A DNA stretch of 64,000 bases from Rehmannia glutinosa (taxonomy: Eukaryota; Streptophyta; Magnoliopsida; Lamiales; Orobanchaceae). Position 1 is the first letter of the stretch; each line of letters starts with the position of its first letter. Below the pieces are notes generated by a model. The model was not told the DNA's origin, did no database searches, and saw nothing but the letters and a program-made list of their open reading frames with translations. Made by a program: the position numbers and the translations under genes. The stretch lies in the NCBI GenBank assembly GCA_016081115.2, contig JABTTQ020000319.1, positions 62,001-126,000 of the forward strand, in the 5' to 3' direction. This document shows positions 11,361 through 22,026 of the stretch, piece after piece.

Positions 11361-11520
11361 CCTTAGGTTGCACTGGGGTTGGAGGATTTGAAGGAAGGAT
11401 TTCAAATAACTCATATAGAGTGGATTTGAAATCCACCAAAATGACTCAAAAAATAGTGGATTTTTTATTTTGAATTTGAAATTCTCAATTTCAAATCCAT
11501 CCATGAAAATGAAGCCTTAA
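11361..11520. mobile_element. Small MITE in MADS copy B intron
   Basis: The left end CCTTAGGTTGCACTGGGG and the right end (...GAAGCCTTAAAG) frame a self-complementary stretch (GGATTTGAAATCC, TTTCAAATCCATCC). The same family is seen in copy C at about 19400-19492, where the reversed end reads CCTTAGGTTGCATTTGG. It has no coding capacity. Confidence 0.5.
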
Positions 11521-12196
11521 AGAATGATATTCTACTTGACCTCAGTCATTGCATCAACTCCTTCACTATGCATGTTGACTAATTAGAGTGGCTAATTTTC
11601 ATGGAATGTGTTTAAACAATTTTGCTGAAGAAGTTGAGGTTTCTGAGCTGCTCCCATGCTTCATCTTTTCTTAAAGCGAAGCAGGTATCCAAGGAGGTTG
11701 ATGTTCTCAAATCGATACTTTTCTATAGGTCATACATGTGAAGCCACTTTTTTCAAGAACATAGAAAATCTTGCTAAGACAATTCATGAATATATTTTCC
11801 AGCTCTTGGCCTTGAATTAATATAGACCCTGTATAACCATTACTTGTTTTGTATGATATGTAGGTGGAGGAGCTTCAAGACTTTAATCCATCGACCAGTT
11901 CTGTACCTCCCCTCTCTACTCATGATTACCTCCCTGAAACGACATGCAATGTCGGGCCTGCAGATAAAGATTCAGACAATGTTGGGCATGCAGATATAGA
12001 CTCAAACAGTGTTGGGCATGCAGATATAGACTCAGACATGAATGGACAAATGGGGTATTTTGTCCATTGATGTCCTTAATTTTCTTCTCTGTATCTATAT
12101 ATTTTCGAAATTTCCCTCCCCTCTTCTATATGTTTGTATGGGTATCCAACTATAGAAGTTCAGATATTGCTTATATACCTTCTTCCCATAAGTGTT

Positions 12197-12700
12197 TTTT
12201 TTTAATTAATTTTTATTTTTTGTTGATTTTTGGTTATTCATAATTTTATTTAATTCTTTTTATTTTTTTAAATGGCCTACATGGATGACACATGGGCAAT
12301 TTTCCCTCCAAAATTGAAAAATCCACAATTTTTTTTTTGGTCTATGGCGTAATAATCTAGTTCACCTCAGCAATTTCCGGCGAGATTAGATTTTTCCTGC
12401 GAAAATCGAACTAAATGTCTGAATAATTGAAAGTTAGTGCTCTAATACGACCGGAATTTGACGTAGTGGACATATCTAAATAGGCAATGTTAACGGACGA
12501 AATTTCTAATTTTTCCAACCTTCAACGATCTTTTTCCTAGACCTTCTCCTCTTGATATGGAAAATAATGAAAAGGTCTTAGGGCAGATCTTAGATTATGC
12601 TGTTAGATTCATATCCAATCCTTCAAAGTATTGCATATATTTCATATATGTATTTTTTTAATATATATATAAGTTATATATACATAAAAAATTGTAATAA
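12197..12700. other. Spacer between MADS copies B and C
   Basis: Homology to copy B intron 7 ends near 12196, and homology shared with copy A intron 1 starts near 12700 (ATTTATTGATTAATTATGG). Between them lies AT-rich DNA with a Tn-like patch near 12360-12500 (GCGAGATTAGATTTTTCC, ACGACCGGAATTTGACG). No gene or MADS-domain exon was found here. Confidence 0.55.
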
Positions 12701-14551
12701 TACTAATTTATTGATTAATTATGGTGTTTCAATCTCTGTACCAATCATTATACAAGCCCAAGCTTCATTTGGTTTCCCTGGCTAATTGCTAAGCGTATAT
12801 GCCGAATTCAGTAGTATAATGTTGAATGTATTTACATTTGTTATATTTTGAAGGAGTACAGAAATAGTTGAAAATTTCCTCAATTTTCTCTGCCTCTTCT
12901 GAATTGAATTGTTTATGTAGGACTTTTTAGTAGTAATTTACATATTTCTGATCAATATGCCTCATGTTATCCATGTCTTAGATACCTTCTTTTAGCTCTT
13001 GATATGTTTCCTCTGCAATAGGATCACATTCCTTTCTTTTTTATGCGTTTGGGTTTCCATATGCAATACTAGTATCTTAGCCTTGCAAAGCCCTTTGCAA
13101 AAAATGAAAAATAACATTAGTACATATAGTAAGAGTTCAATTCCTTGTTTGGAGGCAGATATATGAATTGTAAATTTTCCGGTCTTCAGGTTCTTTTATT
13201 CTCCAGTTTCTGTATTAGTTAACTTTTTCTATTATTGGTGCTGAGAAGGGATTACTGGTAAAGGATTTCAACATTATACTCTTGATCATTTCACGTGCGG
13301 AAATTACATAAGATTGTTTCATGCATTTTACTGAAAAAGTCTTAGCATTGCAACTATCATCTTTGGTTGGTGGGGTTATTTATTTATGTTGATGCAGCAT
13401 GACGAATATACTTACAAAGTTCATGGAGTGGTTGGAATCTAGACCGGTTCCTGCAGAAGAAATCAAGCCAGAGGTATATTACCTACATTTACTTAGTTTT
13501 TGCCTATTGTCTAAGTAGTCTTGCCCTCTTCCCCATTTGCTTTATGTTGAGTGGTATAAAAGTTCGAGAAATTGATCATGAGAGATGTTCTCTTAAGTGA
13601 TCGAGGTTGATAGCCTTCTAAAAAGTTGTCGGAAATGCGCAAAGGTTAAATGTGTGTGTGCATCTGCATGCATATATAAGCATATTCATGTCCCATATGA
13701 TTGCAAAAAGTTGGTAATATTTTCGCCTTTTTGATACAATCGTTTCTGAAAGAATGACGTTTGAAACAATTTTGTTGAAGGAGTTGAGGTCACTGAGCTG
13801 CTTCTGTGTTGCCTCTTTTCAGGTTGTTAAACAGGTGATGGAGATGCTCAAATCAAAGCAACAGTATGATTCCGTTTTCTTAATATCCACGAATCGTTTG
13901 GGAAATCTCTTTTGTTCTTCATATTGGTTATGATATCCAGGCAATTGCTAGTTAAAGACCTCTGGGGCTCGGACATGGAAGATTTATGTGCGCTTGAACA
14001 GGAAATGAATTCTGAGCTGTTCAGAGTAAGGGAGAAGAAGGTTTGACCTTTTCATCCAATTCTTATATTAATAAGATTGTTTTACCAACATTTTCCAGAT
14101 ACATTTGTTCGTTTTTAATGTATTTCGAATCCATAAAGGAATGTTCTAATTGCAGAAGATATTGATTCAGCAAATAGACAGTTTGGAATGCAGTTAAGAA
14201 AACTTGTTCATATTTTTCTATAGGTCATACAAGCAAAAGCGCTTTTTTCAAGAATATAAAACATCTTGGTTCATGTGTACAGATTTATGTCAAGAGTCGA
14301 TTTCAAATATCCATCTCTTGTTTCGATGATGTGCATTTGTGAAAGAATTCAAATTGTTCGTAAAATTTTGAGGGAAAAAAAAAACTTAAAAGCTTTTATC
14401 TTTTCGTAACTAGGATCTAATAAATAAAAATACAAGATATAATCTTATCGTTTTTATAAATAATTATAATTTTATAATCTAATAAAAACATGAAATTTAT
14501 AAATTTTGTACTCTAATAAAAATATGAAATTTCTAAATTTTATCACATGTG

Positions 14552-14553
14552 AA

Positions 14554-14606
<53 letters not shown>
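14552..14606. repeat. TG/GA microsatellite
   Basis: About 12 TG units followed by about 15 GA units in MADS copy C intron 5. The copia element is inserted at its right edge, so part of the GA tract doubles as target duplication. Confidence 0.9.
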
Positions 14607-14608
<2 letters not shown>

Positions 14609-14865
14609 TTAAGATATTGTAAAATATATAATGAGTGCTTTATCTTTAGGGTAGTGCCCTATCTTTGGGGTTTATGTTTTCTTCTTTTTTCCTTAATTCA
14701 TGGGCTAATTAGGTAGTCTTTAGCCTATATAATGTATGCATTCCTTCATGTTTTATACAAGATGAAATACATTCAGTTTCATATGGTATCAGAGCAAGGT
14801 TCACAAACCCTTTTTTTTTTTTTTTTTTCAACATTAGTTTTTCAGTTTTTTTTCCCTATCAAATC

Positions 14866-15165
14866 ACTGTTCATACCGGAATCACTATTCACGTCGCGGT
14901 ACTGTTCACCGAAGATACTGTTCACGTCAGTATATGTACCAGAACACTGTTCGCCCTTGACACACTGTTCACTTACGTAACTACTGTTCAATCCCGACAT
15001 CACTGTTCACGCCGAGGTACTGTTCACCGGAATCACTATTCACATCCGGGAAATATTATTTAGCTGGAACACTGTTCACGTCCAGAAAAATACTGTTCAG
15101 TTCGAAAAAAAATCTCCCGACGGAAATCACTATTCATGCCGGAAAACACTGTTTACATCTGGTTA
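14866..15165 (+). repeat. CACTGTTCAC-type repeats in the copia leader
   Basis: Between the primer-binding site and the gag start there are about fifteen irregularly spaced copies of CACTGTTCAC or CACTATTCAC (for example 14866, 14957 and 15001). Spacing is about 15-30 bases and the spacers differ. Gag begins after them at the ATG at 15178 (MSDSSFKTTG). Confidence 0.75.
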
Positions 15166-15260
15166 TTTAAGTCATAATGTCTGATTCTTCTTTCAAAACA
15201 ACGGGGCTAGTCTCGCACGCCTTTCAAGGGCCCACAACCATTACAACCGACATATTGAAT

Positions 15261-15778
15261 TAGGGCTGTAAACGAACCGAGCTCGAACGAACGCGGGTTG
15301 TTCGTGTTCGTTCGTTTATTTTAAAAGGTTGTTTGTGTTCGTTTGTTTAATAACCGAACATGTTCACGAACGTTCACGAACGGTTCACGAGCATGTTCAG
15401 TAATTGTTCATGAACAACTATATGAACATGTGTATAAAAAAATTAGATACACCTTGTTCATGAACACTCAACTCAAAATAAATGAATATTATGATGATTG
15501 TAAATGTAAATATGTTGTAATATTAAACTAAAATAAGTTTATTTTTCGTAATAAAGTAATGAATATTAAGCAGTAAATGTATAATTAATAATTAAAAAAT
15601 AAATAATGAACAAACATCAAACGAACACTAAATGAACATGTTCGTGAACAGTTCATGAACATAAACGAACAAATTTTCTTGTTCGTTTATGTTCATTAAG
15701 CTTAATAAACAAACATAAACGAACGCTAACCGAGCTTGTTCACGAGCCATTTTCAAAAGCTCTGTTCGTTTGATTACT
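15261..15778. mobile_element. GAACGAAC-rich fold-back MITE inside copia gag
   Basis: Flanked by a perfect 9-bp duplication ATATTGAAT (15252-15260 and 15779-15787). It begins TAGGGCTGTAAACGAACCGAGC trimmed of its last bases, and the reversed right end holds AAACGAACAGAGC, an imperfect inverted terminus. The inside is rich in GTTCGTGAAC and TGTTCATGAAC palindromes. There is no coding sequence. A 9-bp duplication is the usual size for Mutator-like elements, but the class is inferred. Gag reading resumes at 15788. Confidence 0.75.
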
Positions 15779-15787
15779 ATATTGAAT

Positions 15788-18700
15788 GGTAAGAATTTCT
15801 TGAAAACCGATTGTGAGTTTACTTTATCTCCCAGCGATTATACTGAGTATTTACGGTGAAAAGCGACTCAACAGCAACCTCTTCCGCCACTATAGCTCCT
15901 TTGGTAATTCTACAGTTTGTCTCTCGACTCTACACCTATGGGTTGGGTTTTGGATTTCGGTGCTTCGATCACACGACCGTAATTCCTCCATTTTCTCGGA
16001 ATTATCACAAACCAAATTTTCCCATTATGTTTTTCAATTTGCGGATGGTCTAAAATCGAGCACTGGAGTTAGGCGGGTTTCACCAACTCCTCAATTCCAT
16101 TGAGTTGATCTTATTGGTTCCTAATTGTCTTTTAATTTGATATCCATAAGTAAATTAACTCGTTCCTTAAATTGCACCATAACTTTCACTTCGATTCTTT
16201 TTGATCAAGACCGGGGTGCAGGCGGACAATTGGCTCGGGGATCGAATCTCGTGGTCTTTACTACCTTCAACCAACAATTTCCACTCTATGTGCGCTCGCA
16301 TGCATCCCCCGATCTTCTTCACCGTCGTTTGGGTCATTGGTCATCCGAGTTAAAAACCGTTAAAACCATGGTACCTGGTCTTTCGGGTTAGAGTCTTTAA
16401 ATTGTGAGTCTTGTCGATTAGTGCAAACATGTTCGAACCTCTTTTTCTAATCGTATTAATAATGAGCTCCATCTCTCTTTGATATTGTCCATTCGATGTT
16501 TGGGGTCCGAGTCGTTCCGTCTATCTTAGGTTATCGGTATTATGTGACTTTCATTGATGATTTTTCCGGTGTACTTGGGTTTTTCTAATGAAAGATCGTT
16601 CGAGTTGTTTGGTATTTTTGAAACTTTTGCCTCGAAATTAAGACTCGATTTGGTAAAATGATTCGTGTCTTGCATAGTGATAATGCAAAAGAATATTTCT
16701 CGACCGTTTCAATTCCTTTACACGTTCCTACCTAAATTATACATCAATCGATTTGCCCCATACACCTCAACAAAATGGGGTAGGTTGAACGAAAGCATGA
16801 CATATTGTTGACACGCACCTTGTTGATATATGCCAATGCACCTTTAAAGTTTTGGGGTGATCTTTGTCTTGCCGCCACTTATTTAATAAATCGAATGCCA
16901 TCCTCTGTGTTGAATGGTCGGGTTCCTACTCTATTTTGCACCCTACAACCCCTTTATATGTTGTTCCCCCTCGTATTTTTGGTTGTACTTGCTTTGTTCA
17001 TGATCTATCTCTAGCAAGTGATAAATTGTCCGCTCGATCTATCAAGTGTATTTTTCTTGGTTACTCCGTTCTCGGAAGGGTTACCGCTTGCTACTCTCCT
17101 CCAACAAACCGTTTTACATTTCCGATGTTACTTTCTTCGAGGACATATCATACTTTTTTGAAACTACTATCCCTTCTCACGACTTGGATCGGGTTTTGCT
17201 ATACCCTACTTGGAGTTTCTTCAACAGTTCGAGCATCGTTTCCCCTGCATTGCGGATGCATCTTCTCCACAATCTCCACCACCTATAAATCGATTTGGGA
17301 TTACTTATGAAAGACGGTCCGAGCCACGAGCTTGGATCTTAGGAGATCTCTCTCCCGCACCCGATCCACCTATTTCACCTTATTTGCCTATTGCCATCAA
17401 GGTATACGCTCACTCGTAACCCTTATCATATCTATAATTTTACATCCTACCATCGTTTGTCCCACATATTGTGCTTTTGTTTCTACACTATCTTCTATTT
17501 CTATTCCTAAGACACTTTCAAAAGCACTATCCCATCCCGGATGGAAACAGGCCATGATTGATGAGATGTCGACGCCTGGATTGCAATCATACTTGGCGAC
17601 TTGTTTCTTCCGCCTGGAAAATCTGTTGTTGGTTGCCGTTGGGTGTTTAATGTTAAGATCGGCCCCGATGGACAAGTCGATCGCTTGAAAGCTCGCTTGG
17701 TAGCCAAAGGATACACAAGTCATACGGTCGGGATTACGGTGATACTTTTTCTCCGGTTGCAAAGATGTCCTCGATTCGTTTATTCCTCGCTATGGTCATT
17801 TTCTTTATGAAACATTGGCCCCTCTTTCGATTGGACATCAAGAATGCCTTTTGCACGGTAACTTGGAAGAGGAGATTTATATGGAGCAACCTCCTGGTTT
17901 TTTTGTTGCTCGAGGGAGTCTGGTTTGGTATGCAATTCTGAGAAATCTTTATATGGTTTGAAACAATCACCTCGGGCTTGGTTTGGCCGATTCAAAGAAA
18001 GTTCTTCAACAATTTGGTATGATCCGCCATTGCGAAGGAGATCATTCCGTCTTCTTCCGATGCTCCTCGGCAAATAGATATATATACCTTGTGGTCATGT
18101 TGATGACATTGTAATTACGGGCGATGATTGTGAAGGTATCAGCGCATTAAAACAACACTTATTTCAAAATTTTCAAACTAAGGACTCCAGTCCTCTTCGT
18201 TATTTTCTTGGGATTGAAGTAGCTCAATCAAAGTCGGTGTTGCTATCTCTCAAAGAAAATATGCTCTTGATATTCTAGAAGAAAAGCAGTCTTACATTGT
18301 AAACCGATTTGCTACTCAATGGACCCTAATGTAAAGCTCCTTCCTAATCGGGGAGCTCTATCCCGATCCAGGAAGATACCGAAAGGCTAGTTGGAAAGCT
18401 AAATTATCTCACCATGACCGGACCGGACATATCTTTCCCGGTAAGTATAGTAAGTCGGTTCCTCAACTCTCCTCGTGATAGTCATTGGAATGCGATTATT
18501 CGAATTGTCAAGTACATTAAAGCGGTCACCGGGAAGGACTTGTTTTCACCGATAGAGGCCACACTAATATCATTGGGTATTCGGATCTTTGATTGGGCGG
18601 GGAGATGAGAATGATCGAAGATCTACTTACAGTTCTTGTATATTCATAGGAGGAAACATGATTTCATGGAAAAGTAAACAGATTTGTTGTTGCTCGATCA

Positions 18701-18970
18701 AGTCTGAAGGCCGAGTATCGGGCTATGGCTCATGCAACATGTGAGCTTTTGTGGCTCAAACATTTATTGCAAGAATTACATTTTCGTGATGTTGGTCTAT
18801 GGAGCTCGTGTGTGATAATCGATCGACTTTGCACCTCTCCTCCAATCCAGTTTTTCACGAGAGGACGAAACATATAGAAGTCGATTGTCATTTCCTTAGA
18901 GAAAAGATTTCTCTCTGGAATCATCAAGACCTCATTTGTTAACTCTAGAGATCAACTTGTCGATATTTTC
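15788..18970 (+). pseudogene. Decayed copia gag-pol of the intron 5 element
   Basis: After a short gag remnant there is an aspartic protease whose catalytic Ser has become Phe (WVLDFGAS, near 15940-15970). Next come GAG-pre-integrase (LLHRRLGHWS, near 16310), integrase pieces (HSDNAKEY near 16675; ERKHDILLTRTL near 16790), RT pieces (WVFNVKIGPDGQVDRLKARL near 17640; FRLDIKNAFLHGNLEEEIYM near 17830; HVDDIVITGDD near 18095; FLGIEVAQS near 18205) and RNase H pieces (LKAEYRAMAHATCELLWLKH near 18705; HIEVDCHFLREKIS near 18870). Frames change many times and stops are common, so no polyprotein can be made. The central gag and the zinc knuckle appear deleted. Confidence 0.88.
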
Positions 18971-19932
18971 ACTAAATCTCTACGTGGTCCTCGAATAAAT
19001 TATATATGTGACAAGATGGATGCATATGATGTATATGCTCCACTTTTTGAGGGGAGTGTTAAGATATTGTAAAATATATAATGAGTGCTTTATCTTTAGG
19101 GTAGTGCCCTATCTTTGGGGTTTAGTGCCCTATCTTTGGGGTTTATGTTTTCTTCTTTTTCCTTAATTCATGGGCTAATTAGGTAGTCTTTGCTTTATAT
19201 AATGTATGCATTCCTTCATGTTTTATACAAGATGAAATACATTCAGTTTCATAAGAGAGTATGTGATTTGTAATACGTGTGTGTGAATATTATAGTGTGC
19301 ATAAAGAAAAGAAAATTATGGATTTCAAATGGTTAGGTTAAGGAGGAATTTAAAATCCTTTAAAAATAAAGCGAAAGGGTTTGAATTCCATTGATTTGGA
19401 TTTATAAGCCAAACAAGGATGTGGATTTACCTAAGAAATTCAAATCTCTCATCCCAAATCCCCCATCCAAATGCAACCTAAGGGTATTTACTTTGACATT
19501 CACTGCAGGAACAACAGGCAGCGCACGAAAATCAGACCTTGGGCGGAAAGGCAAACGTAAGGATATTTGCTATGACTATTCATGAATATATTTGTGGCTC
19601 GACTCTTGGTCTTGAATTATTATAAACCTTGTAAAACCATTACTTGTTTTATATGAACCGTAGGTAGAGGAGCTTCAAGGCTTTAATCCATGGACCAGTT
19701 CTCTAGCGCCACTCTCTATTCATGACTACCTCCCTGAAACGACATGCAATGTCGGGCCTGCAGATATAGACTCAGACATGATCCGACAAATGGAGTATTT
19801 TACCGCAGATATAGACTCAGACATGTTCCGACAAATGGGGTATTTTACCACAGATATAGACTCATACATGATCCGACAAATGGGGTATGTTGTCCATTGA
19901 TGTCCTAAAATTTCTTTTATTTATTTATATAT

Positions 19933-20208
19933 GGGATAATTACAGGAAATCCCTTGAGGTTTGGGCTAATTACAAAAAAGTCCAGTGATATTTTAAAATT
20001 ACAAAAAGTCCCCTCAGGTTTGATTTTGTCTTAAACTTATGGGGGTAAATGTAATATCTCTATAAATATATGGGGGTTTTGAATTACTTTTTTTTCTGCT
20101 TATAAAATGGGAAATGTAAGATAGAATCAAACCTCAAGTAGTATTTTAAAAAACCTCTGGATTTTTTTGTATTTAGCCTGAACCTCACGGGGCTTTTGTA
20201 ATTATCCC
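19933..20208. mobile_element. MITE in MADS copy C intron 7
   Basis: Terminal inverted repeats GGGATAATTACAGG (left) and GTAATTATCCC (right end), with matching inner wording (TGAGGTTTGGGCTAATTACA against TATTTAGCCTGAACCTCACG). The same family occurs at 61111-61380 in the CTL gene, and one arm occurs at about 3975-4051 in MADS copy A intron 1. It has no open frame. Confidence 0.8.
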
Positions 20209-20365
20209 TCTATATATTTTCAACATTTTCCTCCCGTCTTCTATATGTTTATATGGGTATCCAAATATAGAAGCTCAAATATTGCTTATACCTTCTTCCT
20301 GTTAGTGTTTTTATCTGGTGCAACTTTGTGTTGTCCAGGTCGAGGTGAGATGCTATGGTAAATGA

Positions 20366-21039
20366 CAGAGGACACAAGGGGAAGCTCATCTAAGTAGCTG
20401 CCAATTCTTATACACAAAATACTATATAAAAGAGGTGATCAATCATATTTTTGTAATAGAATCAAGACAAATGTAAACACAAATTGTAGCCATAGTTTGT
20501 TTTGACTTTATTGAGGCATCTTCATCTTTTTCATCTGTTATCACCCACACTTTTACTTGGCTGGGATGATGGAAGTGCAGACTTATTAGTTAAACTTCTT
20601 TTTTTTTCGTTTTGTTTGGCGGATTGGGATTGAAAGATGCATTTTAAAGAGATTGTGTTTGCTTGGCTTGACAAAGCTCGTTATAAATCATGAAGCCCGT
20701 TCATAATCTCTATAGCTTATAGTGAATCTGGTCCATAATTTGAATGTGTTGTTTATTTAGGCATTGTTTGCTTCAATGTTACTGCATGAGATATAATGTA
20801 GGATACGATTTAAATATTAGCTATGGAATCAAATCTAACATCGTGTGTGCTCGCACATATCACAGTGAATGATATTTCAAGTCTTATACACAAGAATCTT
20901 ATATAATACAATACATTTTTCACCGTATTCCTCGCTTACTTTGAGATGTATTCTCCAAATCTTATACACAAGAATCTATATATAAGAATATTATCTTACC
21001 TGTATACTACTTATTTAAAAATAAACTACTAACTCTAGA
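20366..21039. other. Downstream region of MADS copy C, no gene seen
   Basis: The first part probably holds the 3' untranslated region of copy C (AATAGA-type signals near 20455). Near 20880 and 20955 the phrase CTTATACACAAGAATCT is repeated. No coding sequence was recognised. Confidence 0.45.
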
Positions 21040-21954
21040 TTAATTACTCTGTCCTGTAAGCCTAAGGTTGTCTAACAACTTATTTCTTGTAACTAAAACT
21101 TCAGAGAACAGATTATTTGCTTTCTTCTCTATCTCCTGGATTGAATTTTCCAGCACCTGTAATCTCGTCTTCAATTCCTCCACATCTTCGATATATCTTC
21201 CTGTAGATATAGCCATGGAAAGGCGCTCTGTTGCACTGTTTACCTGTTTCACCTCTTCCATTTTTTCCTGGATTTCTTTGCAGAATCTGGAATCCAGGTC
21301 TTTTATCAGGGAATCATCAAACCCTCCAGCTATCCTTCTGATTTCCATGTATGGTTTAGCATCACTGCACAAACCCGATAACACTAAACCGAGCACCAAG
21401 AATCCGATTTTCCTGGAAATATCCAAAGCCTGAAGAACCACACGTTCCTTCTCAGAACCAGGCCTTTCTTCAATCCTGATTGACTTTTGTAATTTAAATT
21501 CCTTGCTAAGATTTGTTATCGGGATTTTCTTCAGGTGCTCAGCTGCAGATGACGGCGAATTCTTGATCAGGCTGAGGGCATGGAAAATTAAAATCTTGGC
21601 ATGGTTGAGATGAGAAACAGAGGAGTTAACGGAGTTTAGCAGGTCCAGCAGGTTTAGAGTGTAGCTGAGATACTCGTCGGTTAGTTTGTCGCCCCATCCG
21701 GTCATGGGGTAGTCTATTTCAACCACCATCTTTGCAAAAGCCCTGTTTGTGATATTTATCAGGTCAAAACATTTGTTGAACCGAAAATCTGATCCGGGCT
21801 CGGTTTTGAAGCATATTTGGGTGATGAAATCAGAAATTTTGGACCGGAAAGCACGTAAAGAGGCCGACAGGGCGTCGTCGGGTTTCAGGTGGTGATGATC
21901 CAGCCTGGAGGGAAATTTAAAAGGACGGCTTAGTTTATGCACTGAGAGTACCAT
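21040..21954 (-). CDS. BPS1-like protein (BYPASS1-related family)
   Basis: A single-exon frame of 304 residues. The ATG at 21954 (MVLSVHKLSRPFKF) is chosen because MVL-VHK starts are usual in the family; the frame extends a few codons upstream without an ATG. Features in order: basic N-terminus; LSASLRAFRSKISDF near residues 28-42; FAKMVVEIDYPMTGW near 73-87; EYLSYTLNLLDLLNSV near 93-108; a hydrophobic segment IGFLVLGLVLSGLCSD near 184-199, followed by AKPYMEIRRIAGGF; and a C-terminal coiled-coil-like part (ELKTRLQVLENSIQEIEKKA) ending LFSEVLVTRNKLLDNLRL. This layout is that of plant BPS1-like proteins. BPS1 itself prevents synthesis of a root-derived mobile signal that arrests shoot growth; its biochemistry is unknown. 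The frame is intact and a TATA box sits close upstream, so I take it as an active gene. Confidence 0.88.
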   Translation of the reverse strand: MVLSVHKLSRPFKFPSRLDHHHLKPDDALSASLRAFRSKISDFITQICFKTEPGSDFRFNKCFDLINITNRAFAKMVVEIDYPMTGWGDKLTDEYLSYTLNLLDLLNSVNSSVSHLNHAKILIFHALSLIKNSPSSAAEHLKKIPITNLSKEFKLQKSIRIEERPGSEKERVVLQALDISRKIGFLVLGLVLSGLCSDAKPYMEIRRIAGGFDDSLIKDLDSRFCKEIQEKMEEVKQVNSATERLSMAISTGRYIEDVEELKTRLQVLENSIQEIEKKANNLFSEVLVTRNKLLDNLRLTGQSN

Positions 21955-22016
21955 GACAAACAAGAGAGAAGATTTTAGTTGTGTGTGTATGTTTTGGTGT
22001 GAGTCTGTGTGTGATC

Positions 22017-22026
22017 TTTATATATA
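22017..22026 (-). promoter_or_regulatory. TATA box of the BPS1-like gene
   Basis: On the minus strand CTATATATAAA lies about 65 bp upstream of the ATG at 21954. A CA-rich leader (ACACACAGACTCACACC) separates them. Confidence 0.6.

Larger units (their letters stand above)
9659..12070 (+). pseudogene. MADS-box gene copy B (MADS domain, no K-box)
   Basis: Exon 1 is 9659-9837 and exon 2 is 10795-10870 (76 nt, starts MTKILTKF, gcag acceptor, gtatgt donor). A damaged exon 3 begins after gaagcag at about 11697 (VSKEVDVLKS). It runs straight into sequence that in copy C belongs to intron 5 (TTCTATAGGTCATACA at about 11720 against 14216), so exons 4-6 with the K-box are deleted. Exon 7 starts at 11864 (VEELQDFNP) and stays open to TGA at 12070; it contains a repeated GHADIDS unit. 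Intron 7 homology ends near 12196 and exon 8 is not found. A product would be a short MADS protein without a keratin-like domain, possibly a dominant-negative form, or a pseudogene. Exon 1 may instead serve copy C. Confidence 0.65.
14607..19253 (+). mobile_element. Ty1/copia retrotransposon inserted in MADS copy C intron 5
   Basis: The 5' LTR is 14607-14783 (177 bp, starts TGTTAAGATATTG) and the 3' LTR is 19057-19253 (197 bp). The 3' LTR differs mainly by a 22-bp tandem duplication (TAGTGCCCTATCTTTGGGG) and a few substitutions. The primer-binding site TGGTATCAGAGC (14784-14795), complementary to initiator tRNA-Met, follows the 5' LTR directly. A polypurine tract (GAGGGGAG) precedes the 3' LTR. 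Target duplication AGAGA occurs at 14602-14606 and 19254-19258. The LTRs end in ...TTTCATA rather than the usual CA, judged by where the binding site and the target repeat begin. Coding sequence is heavily decayed, and a MITE sits in gag. Confidence 0.92.
13398..20365 (+). pseudogene. MADS-box gene copy C (K-box and C-terminus, no MADS exon)
   Basis: Exons by splice sites and homology: exon 2, 13398-13473 (MTNILTKF); exon 3, 13823-13863; exon 4, 13941-14040 (100 nt, the usual length of this K-box exon; LWGSDMEDLCALEQEMNSEL); exon 5, 14156 to about 14193 (KILIQQIDSLEC); exon 6, 19509-19556 (EQQAAHENQTL, heptad-like); exon 7, 19664-19900 (VEELQGFNP, with a 45-bp unit repeated three times); exon 8, 20339-20365 (VEVRCYGK, stop). 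Phases agree from exon 2 to exon 4. The exon 5 donor looks damaged (gcagttaag instead of a clear GT). A copia element (14607-19253) occupies intron 5. No MADS exon lies upstream until copy B exon 1 at 9659, so it is either a pseudogene or the downstream part of a composite gene. Confidence 0.7.

Noticed and set aside
21068..21433. 121-codon plus-strand frame
   Set aside because: It is the antisense shadow of the well-supported BPS1-like gene.
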